64,000 bases of DNA, from positions 39,109,325-39,173,324 of the forward strand of contig OY735215.1 of assembly GCA_963457665.1 (NCBI GenBank), given 5' to 3'. Below, piece by piece: positions 40,907 to 51,282 of the stretch. Position 1 is the stretch's first letter. The number at the start of each line of letters is the position of its first letter. Position numbers and translations under genes: made by a program. The notes under the pieces are model-generated. The model saw only the letters and a list, made by a program, of their open reading frames with translations. It was not told where the DNA came from and ran no database searches. The stretch is from Thysanoteuthis rhombus. Its lineage: Eukaryota > Mollusca > Cephalopoda > Oegopsida > Thysanoteuthidae.

Positions 40907-41102
40907 GTTATTATAACAAAATATACTGAATACAAAGAGTGATATAAGGAAACAGGAAAAGTCAAAAAAACGAAAAGAAAAATCCGTTTGAGGTCAACTG
41001 CAAATGCAAATGTGTCTGATCCACGTTTATAAAATGTCACGTGTCGCCACATATTTCGTACATGCGCTCATTTTTGACGGCAAGGGTCAATGAGCGGTTA
41101 TA

Positions 41103-41192
41103 TCATATCCTTGTGCACACCGTGGACGTCTGCAAAGAAGATCTCTTCTTTATATTTAAAAGCTCAATAATAGCGATTACATCCTCCGCCAT
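41103..41192 (-). CDS. Candidate short ORF or first exon, unknown
   Basis: The reverse strand has CCAATATGGCGG, a good start context, then MAEDVIAIIELLNIKKRSSL and nine more residues before TGA. The 29-codon frame is amphipathic and lies in CpG-richer DNA than its surroundings; 'ccaat' lies upstream. Without a donor site that I trust or homologous sequence, this may be a first exon, the start of a transposase gene, or chance. Confidence 0.2.
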   Translation of the reverse strand: MAEDVIAIIELLNIKKRSSLQTSTVCTRI

Positions 41193-41299
41193 ATTGGACG
41201 GAAATTGGTTGACATTCTTGGAAAGAAAGTATTGCAACTGAGCTGCTTGCCATACCTATTCATCTATTCATAAGCGACGCAAACAATACACCGTGACCG

Positions 41300-41560
41300 C
41301 TGTAAATGTAGACAGAGCTCAACCATTTATACTTAGAGCTGGTTAATTCTCTTGAAAGAAATCAAGGATATGCAGGATTCATCTGTTACCCAAAAGTAGG
41401 GCGCTGGCATGAAAGCCTTTCCTGATCTGAGATATTGCAAAGCCAAGATACAAATGACATTAATATTGATTCATATGGAAAACCTTTTTGAGCATCCCCA
41501 GACTTGAAAAGAGGTGAAGATAGAATGTCAGGCTGAGGTCGTTGTGGTGGGAAGTACAGT
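41300..41560. other. Unassigned sequence
   Basis: No recognisable feature. Confidence 0.35.
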
Positions 41561-41563
41561 AGA

Positions 41564-41569
<6 letters not shown>

Positions 41570-41630
<61 letters not shown>
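41570..41630. repeat. (GA)n microsatellite
   Basis: About 30 uninterrupted GA units; overlapping Ser-Leu frames on the other strand are artefacts. Confidence 0.97.
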
Positions 41631-41632
<2 letters not shown>

Positions 41633-41639
41633 TCTTTAT

Positions 41640-41990
41640 TATAGCTATTAGCAGCACAAAAGCTGAACACTGTCAAGCCTTGTCATCGAAAAAGCGAAAA
41701 GGAGGATTGAAGTGAATTTTCGGAAAACGAGGAATACCTGCATTCGGATTCGATTTGATCATTTTTTGATATAAAAAAAAACGAATCAATAGAAAATGTG
41801 TGGGTAGTGGAAATTTTGATCAAATAATTTGTTACCTTGAAGTAGAAGAGTCCAATGTTTTGGACAGAAAACCAACACATTCATGTAGTTCATTATGTAA
41901 GTAGATTGAAAGATGAGAACCCTGATGTTCTATAGCGATCCCCAAATAAACTGACGCATAAAAGAACTAAAAAAGCTCTCTGAGAACAAT
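41640..41990. other. Unassigned sequence
   Basis: No recognisable feature. Confidence 0.35.
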
Positions 41991-41999
41991 TAAACCTGC

Positions 42000-42320
42000 T
42001 AATTAGAGGAAGTAATTTTGTATGGATCAGCCCCCAAATGTAATCACTTCCTTCTCAGAGTGTGGCCTACCATAACATGAAATGTCATTGAAATTCATTG
42101 AAAACTCTCGGAGATATCCTGTGGACAATTATAAGAGTGTACATAAATGTATGAGAGAAAAACCTCAGAAAAATGTCTATTCAAACATAGATATTCCGAT
42201 CCGACCCGGAATTAACCAACTCTTTCTTACCTGATTGCACATCATTCCACAAAGTTTAATTCAAATTCATCGGTTACTTTTGGAGGAATCTTGTGGAGAG
42301 AAAGATAGCAAGACAGGCAG
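42000..42320 (+). repeat. Two units of the 'ttggagatat' repeat
   Basis: 'atgtcattgaaattcattga', 'aaaactctcggagatatcct' and 'gtggacaatta' (42079-42135), then 'acaaagtttaattcaaattc', 'ggttacttttggaggaatct' and 'tgtggagagaaagatag' (42248-42312) match the 15.0-15.7 kb array. The opening 'tttgtatggatcagccccca' also matches 'tctgcatggatccgacccca' near 15235, so homology covers whole units. Confidence 0.65.
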
Positions 42321-42325
42321 AAACC

Positions 42326-42328
<3 letters not shown>

Positions 42329-42402
<74 letters not shown>
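42329..42402. repeat. (AT)n microsatellite
   Basis: About 36 AT units, directly after the 'ttggagatat' repeat. Confidence 0.97.
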
Positions 42403-42404
<2 letters not shown>

Positions 42405-42639
42405 AGTTCGTTTGCAGAGGCAAAAAAACATCTTTCAAACCAAGACCTGCAGTATTTCTTTATAGAAATTACAAAATCCATATTGCATATTAAATATATA
42501 GATGATAGAAAAATACTGCTTAAGTATATCAATTGTTAGGGGATACGAGCAAGGAGTTTCCTCTGAAACATGGAACAGCCTTGGATTTCTTTAAATATTT
42601 ACAACATAATCGGATAATTAATATTCTAGAGATGGTGTG

Positions 42640-42960
42640 GTAAGCATTGAAATTAGTTGGATCGTTAAATGTACAACAGAGAGCAGCTTTGTATGTAAAA
42701 TATGGAACCACTTCTGTTGCACACGATATCTTGAATAGTTGTGCCCAATCCAGTGATGCTTAAACGAGAGGCACTTTGCTCCCAGGGAAGAATTACCTAA
42801 GGGGGAGAAATATTTGTCAGAGCAAGAATTGGGGATGGATTCCAGTCTAGGGAGAAACGTATGATGGGAAGTATAATGGTGAAACAATTACTAGATTACA
42901 ATTCAAAATGGGATAGGAACAGAGAAACCCGTAGACTGCAAGGAGAAGAATGTAACTTAG
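42640..42960 (+). mobile_element. Possible middle part of the Tc1-like relic
   Basis: The sequence leads directly into the recognisable transposase C-terminus. No clear motif survives, so assignment rests on position only. Confidence 0.3.
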
Positions 42961-43240
42961 GATTCTGATAACCACTTGTCTAACCAAAATACATTCCTGG
43001 ACCAAAGAAAAATTCACTCTTCGTCATATAAAAGATCTCAACACCATAGAGAACATATGGGTGCATATTGAGGCAGAACTGAATGGGAGAAAATTTGAGA
43101 ATACTGATCAGCTCTGGGAAGGTGTCAAAGATGAACGGAAAAACATTAGCACAGCACACAGTAAACAACAATCTGACAGTTTGACCAGACGGCTCAGTTT
43201 CCTGAAGAAAAACATGGGGAAATCCATCCCCTACTAAAAT
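42961..43240 (+). mobile_element. Tc1-like transposase remnant (C-terminal part)
   Basis: The plus frame reads LRHIKDLNTIENIWVHIEAE, then LNGRKFENTDQLWEGVKDE, RKNIST, SLTRRLSFLKKNMGKSIPY and a stop at about 43236. Tc1-type transposases have SPDLNPIENLWxxLK here and end in a GKSIPY-like tail. The catalytic Glu of IEN is present, but the Ser-Pro-Asp before it is replaced and the N-terminal half is unrecognisable. The subfamily differs from the 14.5 and 23 kb relics. Confidence 0.7.
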
Positions 43241-43580
43241 GTATTCTGTATGCAAACACTGCGTGTACTGTGGTCGAATATTTCATCTAAAATTGTTAGA
43301 ATTAAAGAAAAAATTGCCCCAAAGTGTATTTTCACCATTTTCCTGATGAGGAAACGACCATTTCCAGATACAGTCTGGTGTCACATTAACCCCCCAAATA
43401 GATCCAGCAACTATTATTATCTTGACTGTGTTACAAGAATTCGTTATTTTGGCCCCTGTAGTTTACATTACAAACTGAGGTATCGCCCCCCAAAAAAGAC
43501 TCCAGAAAATTCAATACGACTCAAATTTAGATTAGTTAAATTTACAACACAATACATTAGTGACGATGAAAAGTAAAAGA
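43241..43580. other. Unassigned; 108-codon open frame 43250-43576
   Basis: The frame begins MQTLRVLWSNISSKIVRIKE. I recognise no domain. It starts right after the transposase remnant and could be transposon or flanking DNA. Confidence 0.3.
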
Positions 43581-43581
43581 C

Positions 43582-43650
43582 TGTTGTGCCCTTATGATGA
43601 CTATGGCTTCAGTGTCCAGCTCCACATATCATATTACTAATCGCTCGGGG
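43582..43650. repeat. Third copy of part of the 33.3 kb duplication unit
   Basis: 'tgcccttatgatgactatgg', 'cttcagtgtcc' and 'ctccacatatcatatta' match 33400-33460 and 33600-33660. As at 33.6 kb, a SINE-B copy follows in the same relative orientation, so both may belong to one larger element. Confidence 0.55.
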
Positions 43651-43844
43651 CATTCGGTATGTGAAATTCACATTCATCTTTGACTGCTTCCCATAGTTGG
43701 TCAGTATTCCCCAATTTTCTTTCGGTCGAATTTGCCTTAATATGTGCATATACAGAGATGCGCATATATAAAGATCTTTTATATGATGGAAAGAGCTTGG
43801 CTCATTTTTGTTTTTATCTAAAAGAGTACTCTGGTCAGACCAGT

Positions 43845-44040
43845 GGCGTCAAGGACCCTACGTGGTTGGACACACTTCATCCTGGGCTATCTTACCCATA
43901 GCTGCGAGGAGAAATGGCTTGATAGATATCCCAAGGGCAGTAGTGTGAGGCGAATACAAACTGTCCTAGTTTGGTTTGAACTCGGTTCGCCGAGTCCATT
44001 CTCCATGCCGTTACACGCTCGACCAACCCAACACTTTCGA
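43845..44040 (-). mobile_element. SINE-B copy
   Basis: Reverse strand: 'gtgtaacggcatggagaatg', 'gactcggcgaaccgagttca', 'aacc', 'ctaggacagtttgtattcgc', 'cttgggatatctatcaagcc', 'gatagcccaggatgaagtgt'. Box B-like GAGTTCAAACC is at about 43971-43981 as read on plus. Aligns with 33.69-33.87 kb along its length. Confidence 0.68.
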
Positions 44041-44154
44041 AAATCTATAATAAAGCACAATATCATTTGAATTATCAACATGCTCTTCTTGGATAGTATC
44101 ATTGTCACGCACTGGAAAACATCCGGTTACCCACATTCTTTACGGCATAGCAAA

Positions 44155-44450
44155 CATACACTCCTAAATATTCATATTCACACACGTACACAGAACTACC
44201 AGGACACACACTAGCAGTGCATCACCACGAACGCACGCACTGACAGACCAATAGATAACACGTTCACACGCATAGAATTACCATGAGGCACACCACAAGT
44301 GCATACACACGAGCTTCAAGCAGAGTCACATACATACACACGTACACAAACACACAAATACACGCGCAGAGTCACTCGCTATGTACTTACAGATACACTA
44401 TCCTCCTCCAACGGAGACACATACATACACGCACTCACACGTACACAATC
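44155..44450. repeat. Scattered CACA/ACGC-rich imperfect repeats
   Basis: Short 'acacacacgtac', 'gcatacacacgagc' and 'acatacatacacgcac' pieces over 300 bases; an old, decayed (CA)n-type tract. The 141-codon frame 44299-44724 across it is Thr/His/Ser-rich, runs into an RTE tail, and is not called. Confidence 0.7.
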
Positions 44451-44689
44451 TCAACAATGCCCCCCACCTCTTCAACCCTGTCATAACTTGGCCTTCTCAC
44501 ATCACCACATAGATATGAATCTTTCTTCTCTGCCCTCTGTTACTCTGGGATTTTGTGTCATCATCATAACCATCCTCGGCCTGACGAAGCTACCCGGCAA
44601 AATTATCATCACGAATATGAATAAATACAAGATGGTTTTCCGATTGTGTTTTTTTCCTACCATTCTCTTCTTAGCAATTCCAAAACAGT

Positions 44690-44992
44690 TATCATCATCA
44701 TCATCAGCAGCAGCATCATCATGAGTAGCATCGGCAGCATTTGTCAAAACATTTTACAGATCATTACGCCATCTTACTTTTTGCCGGCCATGACCTCGAG
44801 GGATCTATATTGTGAATCAAAATCTTCAGCAGTTGTCAGAAATCTTTCAACACGTCCTGTCCCTGGCCAAACAGTCTCTAAGATATCTCTGACATCAGGT
44901 TTTACTCTGTGCTATTTTCTGATCTTTCCATATGATGTTTACGGTGATTTTTTTCCTTTATCACATTGCACCGTCCTTTGTTTGTGCCTTTC
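44690..44992 (-). mobile_element. RTE-type LINE remnant with (TGA)n tail
   Basis: On the plus strand the tail appears as CATCATCATCATCAGCAGCAG (about 44694-44722). Then reverse-strand blocks of the family follow: 'attacgccatcttactttttgcc' region (WRD), 'gacctcgagggatctatatt' (NIDPSRSW for NMDPRDHM) and 'ttcaacacgtcctgtccctgg' (GHVERF). The internal KDHKT block lies near 44925. The last FRKYW to LKD block is deleted, as the tail sits close to the DEL/W-R-x block. Highly diverged. Confidence 0.65.
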
Positions 44993-45095
44993 CAAAGGTC
45001 ATTAGTGTGAAGTGAACACAAACTCCTCCTGTCAGATATTGAACTCTGTACGCCGAATCCTCATCACGTGCTGTTACCTTTTTGGCCGATCAATC
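44993..45095 (-). mobile_element. SINE-B copy adjoining the RTE remnant
   Basis: Reverse strand reads 'gattcggcgtacagagttca', 'atatctgacaggaggagttt', 'gtgttcacttcacactaatg', 'acctttgg'. It matches SINE-B at 33.8 and 43.9 kb. It lies immediately 5' of the RTE remnant on the same strand, the same arrangement as SINE-A/RTE at 39.29 kb. Confidence 0.6.
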
Positions 45096-45227
45096 CATAC
45101 CTCCTCCATGAGTATCGCAGATTTTTTATTATCCGTAAATTAAGGTAGTGAAAAGCTTCACAGTATTCGTTATCGATTTGGTAAATAGAATTAGCGACCC
45201 AAGTTTGAATTCAGGCTACGTCTGCTC

Positions 45228-45461
45228 CCGTCATTATCGTCTTGGGGTAAAACAAACAAACAAAAAAACAAACAACAAAAAACAAAAAAAAAACAAAAAA
45301 AAACAAGAACAATACATACATTGTCCCGAGGTCAGTCATTTTGACCATAGACTTGTCACTAACACACCACAATAGTCCGTCATTATCGTCTTGGGAAAAC
45401 ATACATTGTCTTGGGGTCAGTCATCTTGACCACAGACTTGTCACTTACATACCATAATAGT
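45228..45461. repeat. Tandem duplication with an A-rich expansion in one copy
   Basis: Unit 1 (45228-45373) and unit 2 (45374-45461) share 'cgtcattatcgtcttggg', 'acatacattgtc', 'gaggtcagtcat.ttgacca', 'agacttgtcact' and 'accataatag'. Unit 1 carries about 60 extra bases of (AAAC)-type repeat (45249-45310) where unit 2 has only 'aaa'. The units are about 90% alike outside it by eye. Confidence 0.85.
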
Positions 45462-45469
45462 AGACAGAG

Positions 45470-45585
45470 AGGAAAGTGTTTTAGTGAATAAATGAGAATT
45501 GTGCATGCCATATTTTCTCGCTCAGTCCATTATCAGTCACCCTTGAAAGAGAGCACCATGATCACGAAGGTACTGATAAAAGACT
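45470..45585. other. Unassigned spacer
   Basis: Nothing recognised. Confidence 0.3.
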
Positions 45586-45680
45586 GTTAGAAACCATCAA
45601 CCAAAACTGTCAACAAATGTTTCTTCCGTTTTTGAGTTAGTCTGGCTGGATATGTGGAGAAGAACAGGTCTAGGTGGATG
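45586..45680 (-). mobile_element. R1 fragment (3' terminal part)
   Basis: The plus strand has 'ttagaaaccatcaaccaaaa', 'ctgtcaacaaatgtttcttc', 'gtttttgagttagtctggct', the reverse of the R1 right end seen at 48.7 kb ('agactaacttgaaaactgaa', 'gacagttttggttt'). The rest of the element is absent. Confidence 0.6.
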
Positions 45681-46325
45681 CATGGACAAGTTGAATCTCT
45701 TGCTTTAACCTTTGTTTCTATCACTCGATGGCGACATTGTTAGCCACATTTTGAGTCAAAAATTTCGCCCTTTTCGATTCTGTATCTGAGCCATTTGAAT
45801 TATTTGCAAGAAAAATATTGCGCGGAAAAATGTTTCTTCGCTCTGTTAAGTAACATTTCCCCTTTGACAAACAAGTGCCTTGTTCATGTTATATTGTGTG
45901 GTTAATGATAGCTGGGCCTATGTTCATGAGAAGTGGCAATTAGCAGTACATAGACAACATTTAAAGAAAGTTTTCTCAGAAATCTAGGTAAAGAGTGTAA
46001 AGCAAACCATTTGCTTGGGACTGGTTGGTTCATTGTAAGCTTCTGAATTTGATCCTCTGTAATTTTATGTATTTGAGGCAGAGGAAAAAGAAAAAGCCTG
46101 CAAGATATCAAAAAGAATTTCAAATGAGTCATTGACGTCGTCATTCAGTTCTTATTGTTCTTGTTCCGATCTTCCACCTTATCAAAATGCAACATTGAGG
46201 TACACTCAATACGATTCCACTTGTCCAACCAGGTGGTCATTAGAATCTAATAAGATCTAATCTTTTAACAGAAATAAGTTGTTCTGTCTGGTTTAAAATT
46301 TCATATTTCTCAATTATAACAATAC
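45681..46325. other. Unassigned sequence
   Basis: No recognisable feature. Confidence 0.35.
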
Positions 46326-46329
46326 TAGA

Positions 46330-46585
46330 ATATATCCGTCCGAAATGACGGTATTATTTATGTATAGATGGGCAATAAGGAATCTATAGCTATTTTATTA
46401 GGTAATTTATTTTTGATAATTCAAGAGTCCTTTTTTTTGAGCCCCGACTCAACTCAATTTGTTTCAATTTGTGATCAGACATAAAGTCTTAAAAGTTTCT
46501 ATGATGTAATTTACATTGTTATGTCATAATAAGAGGGAAAATCGACCAATGAGATCATCCCATTTGAGCACAGACATATAATCTC
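46330..46585 (-). repeat. R3 dispersed repeat, copy 2
   Basis: The reverse strand carries 'tgtgctcaaatgggatgatc', 'tcattggtcg', 'catagaaacttttaagactt', 'tatgtctgatcacaaattga', 'ataaattacctaataaaata' and 'catctatacataaata' in the order seen at 37.15-37.39 kb. Confidence 0.65.
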
Positions 46586-46966
46586 ATTATATGGTCAGAT
46601 ATTTATCACATCTGAACCTCATGGCAAGAGGACTGATTAGATTAAACCAACTTCCCTAACTGGTGGGGTAGATTGGTACACGATTTTCCGAATGTTTGAT
46701 TTATGATATAATTAACTTGACAAATGTTTCATATTTAAACGACCCATCCAAAAGAAATTTCTTTTCTCTGATAACTTTTGGTCACATTTACGTTTTATTG
46801 GAATAAATCTACAGGAAGCTATAGCCATCCACGTGGAAATGTACCAAATAGCCCTAGTCTGCACAATGTATCATGCCTGCAGATTGCACCCATGATTGGA
46901 AAAGTCAAACATTCACATTCAATATGTATGAACAAACTTGAAAACAAAAATCCCCTCGTACATTAG
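46586..46966. other. Unassigned sequence
   Basis: No recognisable feature; a 62-codon frame at 46778-46966 lacks motifs. Confidence 0.35.
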
Positions 46967-47215
46967 TTTTTAAGAGGGGGGTAAATTCACAATGTAAGTT
47001 CATACAAAATTGATCCCTTTTCACGTGCAGCAGCACTCAAGCTTCTGTTTTTTTTTTTGTTGAAACTTCAGACTTTTGTTTGGATCACAGTCCAACGGAA
47101 GGCAACCTATTCTTTGACCCCCCCCCAATTTTCCGATTCGTCAATTGCTCATCCCCAACACAGTCTGCAGCCAAAAGACATTGGTCATGTGACAGGTTCT
47201 AATCTGTGAGTAACC
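46967..47215 (-). mobile_element. R1 fragment (5' half), diverged
   Basis: On plus: 'ggtaaattcacaatgtaagt', 'tcatacaaaattgatccctt', 'gcagcagcactcaagcttc', 'ccaacacagtctgcagcc', 'aagacattggtcatgtgaca', 'ggttctaatctgtgagtaac'. The last is a decayed version of the TAGAAACC/GAGTGACC left end. C9 run at 47119. Confidence 0.6.
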
Positions 47216-47980
47216 AGACCGCGATCAAATTGTAGATTTAGTTTATTCAGAGTGGAGAGGAAGGATATAGAGTCATGCTCGATCAAAGAAGCTGTTGTCT
47301 GGCCTTTCACACCCCAAGTGGCATTGTAATCAGTCATCTTACGGCATGTGATTTTTCTGTATTCGTCTGACGCGAGTAATTCCAGGATTACATACGTCAT
47401 AAAAAGCAATCAAAACAAAGCGATTCGCATTGATTTTTTTTCCTGTTATTCTAAAAAAAGCAATCTTGAAATTATGTTATTAAATCGAAGAAAAAGTACG
47501 TTTAGTGTGGCAATCTTTTTCAGGAACTTTTTTATGGGCCAAATTCGAGTGCTTATATAAATAACAGCAATTCAAAGATTGCAGATTAAATAAAAAAAAA
47601 TACACATAGAAACAATAATGAAATTAAATAAAGGCTCAATTCAACAAAAAACAAAACAAAACAAAACAAAAAACAAACTAACAAAAAAACATGCCTACAA
47701 AGGTTTTCTATCCCATTTAGAGAAATGACACTTTTGTTCTTTAAATCTTGTTCAATAAAATAGGCGCATTTTTTTTGTATTTCAGAAATAACAAGAGCGA
47801 GCGGAAACCAAAATAGACGATTTTAAATGAAACAAATGATTTAAAGTTAAGCCGATAAGAACACAAATATTCAATGCAAAAACAACTATTCCATTCTCCC
47901 CTTCATTTCTTATTTCTTTTGCATTCCAAGTCATCCGGTGTTTGTTTATGCCATTCGTCCAAATCGGACACCCACTCATT
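47216..47980. other. Unassigned; A-rich tracts
   Basis: (AAAAC)-type repeats lie at 47645-47690. No gene recognised. Confidence 0.35.
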
Positions 47981-47984
47981 AGAA

Positions 47985-48135
47985 TGAGTTTGAATAATCA
48001 ATGGAGACGCCATTAGAGTGACGTCATAGTCACTGTAATGGCGGGTACCTTACTCTGCGCGGCAGAATGTTCGAAACAATTAAAGCAAATTGCACTGAGC
48101 GGAATTGGGCGAGAGGGCGAGTGGAGGGAGAAGAA
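47985..48135. promoter_or_regulatory. Possible regulatory segment (CRE, CpG-richer)
   Basis: TGACGTCA (48019-48026) is a palindromic CRE. Nearby 'gtaatggcgggtacctt', 'ctgcgcggcaga', and 'gagcggaattgggcgaga' give a local rise in GC and CpG in otherwise AT-rich DNA. This is compatible with host regulatory DNA or a promoter, but no transcript evidence is visible. Confidence 0.25.
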
Positions 48136-48388
48136 AGGAGAACAGCTGGGTGGATACAATTAGGCATAAGCAAATAATATCAACAGATAGGTAAAAAAAA
48201 AAAAAAAGAAAGAAGATAAAATTTCAAAGCAGAATGAGAAATGGAAAGATCAGTATTGGAGAGACCGCTCAACCAGGAAGAAGAAAAAAAAGGAAAGGGT
48301 TGATTCCATAAAGCGGAAGGTAGAGAAGCAGTCTGAATGAAGGAAGATGCAAACAGTTTATGATGAAAGATCAAGGAAGAACGGGTCA
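48136..48388. other. Purine-rich unassigned sequence
   Basis: GA/AAG-rich on the plus strand with A15 at 48193; no feature recognised. Confidence 0.4.
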
Positions 48389-48792
48389 GGTTGGTCACTC
48401 AATAGAAACCGCCACGTGTTCAAAGTCTTTCGGAAGCATGCTCTGTGTGGGGCGATCATTAAAAAAATTGGGAAGAAGGGTGATCAATAAGCTACTTCAC
48501 TCGCCCTTTGCTGGGTAGTGATCACTGAAAAGTTTGAATTTTCAAAAAAATAATTACGTGAATGCAGGTGGATACAAACTAAGGGATCGATTTGGCATAA
48601 ATTTACTTAGTAGATTGAACAAAAAGCGTTTTTCCTTGACATAGTTCAGAGAAAATGTCTCAATTTTCGGTCATCTTGATTCATAAGTGCGGCCTGTACA
48701 CGAATACACGTATAGTCAGCCAGACTAACTTGAAAACTGAAGATGTCTATTTTGATGGTTTGGGTGACAGTTTTGGTTTACAGTTTCTAACA
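48389..48792 (+). mobile_element. R1 dispersed element, full-length copy
   Basis: Starts TTGGTCACTCAATAGAAACC, then 'gccacgtgttcaaag', 'gctacttcactcgccctttg', 'gggtagtgatcact', 'aagggatcgatttggcataa', ends ACAGTTTTGGTTTACAGTTTC. About 400 bases; the best copy for reading both ends. Confidence 0.72.
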
Positions 48793-49035
48793 GAGCAGAA
48801 GAAATGGCATAATGCGTTCAGAATATAAATTGCAGAAAGTGGTTGCGTGAGGAGAGAAAATGGCATAGGAATAACAAAGAACGAGCTCGAAAGTTAGTAA
48901 AGGCATGAGTTCTCTTTCCTGCATTTCCAGACATGTATAGAAAAAGGCGAGGAAACCAGAGGTGTTTGTAGCGTTTCGGTATGTCAGCCAGTCAGCCTGT
49001 CGGTTAATCATAGCCATTGCTACTATTTTATAAAG
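48793..49035. other. Unassigned sequence
   Basis: No recognisable feature. Confidence 0.3.
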
Positions 49036-49039
49036 GAGC

Positions 49040-49107
49040 TATCATTCTTGAGAGAGAGAAAGATAGATAGATAGATATTTAGAGAGAGAGAGAGGGAGAG
49101 AGAGAGA
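49040..49107. repeat. (GA)n/(GATA)n tract
   Basis: GAGA, then AGATAGATAGATAG, then GAGA again. Confidence 0.9.
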
Positions 49108-49467
49108 TGACATTGATGAAAGAGAAGGCGAAGAAAATAGCAGAGAATGAATAAGGTGTGTAAAAGGTCAATGAGTGTGGTATAAAGTTGTTCTTAAAGA
49201 CGAGGTACTCGTGTATGACTCTACATGTTTGAATACAAAGAAAGAGTTGAAAAAAGACCGTGAAAGAGGAAGAGAGTAGAGAATAAACAAGAGGAAGAAT
49301 ACTGAGAGTTGACTTAATTGGTTTTATTGAAATAAGCAACTGAACAAGTGAGGTAGCAAAGAGGATCTCCCCAAAAGCGGTTTAAAAAGTCAAGGAACAT
49401 TCAATTAGAGGAAAAGGGGTTTGGAATAGCAAACTAGAGGACAATCGCAAAAAGGTCAAGGAAGATG

Positions 49468-49468
<1 letters not shown>
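49108..49468. other. Purine-rich unassigned sequence
   Basis: AG-rich on plus; the 86-codon reverse frame is low complexity. Confidence 0.35.

Positions 49469-49548
<80 letters not shown>
49469..49548. repeat. (AT)n microsatellite
   Basis: About 40 AT units. Confidence 0.97.
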
Positions 49549-49552
<4 letters not shown>

Positions 49553-50450
49553 TTACACACGTCTATCTCACGTTGACGTCCATGTTGGTTGAAGGAAAAA
49601 AAAACTAGAGGGGTGGTCCAGGGAGATAAATCTTGGCTCTTCGCACTGAGAACTTTAAAAAAAAGTTTGAACAAGAGTGTATGTAGTCGCTGACTGAAAA
49701 AGGGTCACGTGCTACTTTCTCAATTTCAAGTCCAGGCGAGAAGGGGGTTCAGTACGTGCACGTGGGATTCCCGTCTATCAAGACTTGCTTATTTATTTTA
49801 ATACTTCTGTGACGCCGATCAGTTAAGTGAAGATTTTGTTTCTCGCAGCTATTACGCTACAAGAAAAGAAGAACTCTCAAGAGATGAAGTGAGAAAAGGA
49901 AGTGACAAAAAAAAAAAGAAAAAAAAAGAAAAAAAAAGAAAACGAAAACAAGTTTAAAGGCTTTGCAGATGCCCAAAAGAAATATCCTGAAAAGGAGCAT
50001 AATAATTAGTTCTTGAACCACAAGGGAGGCACGAGAGAAATTACGGGAGTTCACAAATTTTGTAAATACACCTGTATTTAAAAAGTAACCATAACCAACT
50101 AAAATGAAGGCTGTTAATTAAGACTATGCTGGTATGTCTTCCTGAATCCAAGCCAAGAAATGCGTTACTTGTTGGAAAGAGCTGAGCTCATCCATCTGAA
50201 ATGTAACATTAAATTAAACGAAATCACCAACAGATAATACACATATATTGATTGCTCTATAGTATCCAGACATTTATTACCATAACTTCTACAAGGCTAC
50301 GCCCTTATTCACGGACTGGAACAGGAATGCTGGGAGAATGAATTCGGAAACTCCTGAATTGGAAAGACATATCAGGGGCAGAGTTTAATGGAGGGAAGAG
50401 AAAAAAGGAGAGCGTAGGAAAGAGTATTAAATAGAAAGGTTCATCGAAGA
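49549..50450. other. Unassigned sequence
   Basis: A-rich interrupted tract (AAAAAAG)n at 49908-49945. No gene seen. Confidence 0.35.
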
Positions 50451-50454
50451 AAAC

Positions 50455-50467
50455 ATACACACACACA

Positions 50468-50552
<85 letters not shown>
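50455..50552. repeat. (AC)n(AT)n microsatellite
   Basis: About 24 AC units with one interruption join about 24 AT units. Confidence 0.96.
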
Positions 50553-50554
<2 letters not shown>

Positions 50555-50689
50555 TTATTGTGTGAATGAAAAACAGTCCAGCATAATGAAAGATGTTGTT
50601 CAAATGGTTTGGCCCAGTTGTTGCGGGTGAAGGTGTTGAGATGAGATAGATTGATGTCTATCCATTCTGAAATACTTTTCACGATGGAA

Positions 50690-50815
50690 GGGGGGAGATG
50701 TGTTTATGCCTCCCTAAAGGGCAAATTAAATGCAAAATGTCCCGGCCAGAGTTTGAACTTGGCCCACAAAGTCCCTTTCCTGGGCTGTTAACTACTCACC
50801 CAAGCCGTAACTCGT
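50690..50815 (-). mobile_element. SINE-B copy
   Basis: Reverse strand: 'gttacggcttgggtgagtag', 'ttaacagcccaggaaaggga', 'ctttgtgggccaagttcaaa' and 'ctctggccgggacattttgc'. The T-arm centre CAAGTTCAAACTC matches 16.29 kb CAGGTTCAAGCTC. Poly(A)-type AAAAAC repeats follow on the plus strand (50822-50868), that is, upstream of the SINE. Confidence 0.6.
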
Positions 50816-50821
50816 GATATT

Positions 50822-50870
50822 GAAAAAAAAAAAAACAAAAAAAAACAAAAACAAAAAAAAAACAAAAAAT
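50822..50870. repeat. (AAAAC)n-type A-rich tract
   Basis: A-runs separated by single C. Confidence 0.9.
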
Positions 50871-51280
50871 AAACTTGCTCAGTGGCAAGTGTGGTGGACT
50901 GTGGTGAGTGTCCAAATAAACCAAACAATAACGGTACTATATCGGCATAACATGGATTTTTATTATTAAGTAGCCAGACGAAAGCAACGTCAACCTTGAG
51001 CAGAAAAAGTACCGGATACTTAAAAATGGTGAAGATGGTGGACAATCCATTGGGGTTTTGATATTTTTATAAATCCCACAACGGGAATATTTTCTGTTTT
51101 TTTTTTTTTTGTTCAAATTTATTTCTGGATGGAGTATTGCAACATTATTATTAATTTGTATTAATTTTTACCTTCATCCAAACTTTTATCTGCTTTTTAT
51201 CAAAACTTTGAATCGGACTTTAAATCAATGGTCACATTAAACATCACGTTCATAAAATAAAAATATGAGGTCGCGCTGAA
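50871..51280. other. Unassigned sequence
   Basis: No recognisable feature; T14 run near 51100. Confidence 0.35.
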
Positions 51281-51282
51281 TC

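Noticed and set aside
44299..44724. 141-codon frame, Thr/Ser/His-rich, with hydrophobic C-terminal half
   Set aside because: It runs from decayed CACA repeats into the (TGA)n tail of an RTE; composition follows the repeats.
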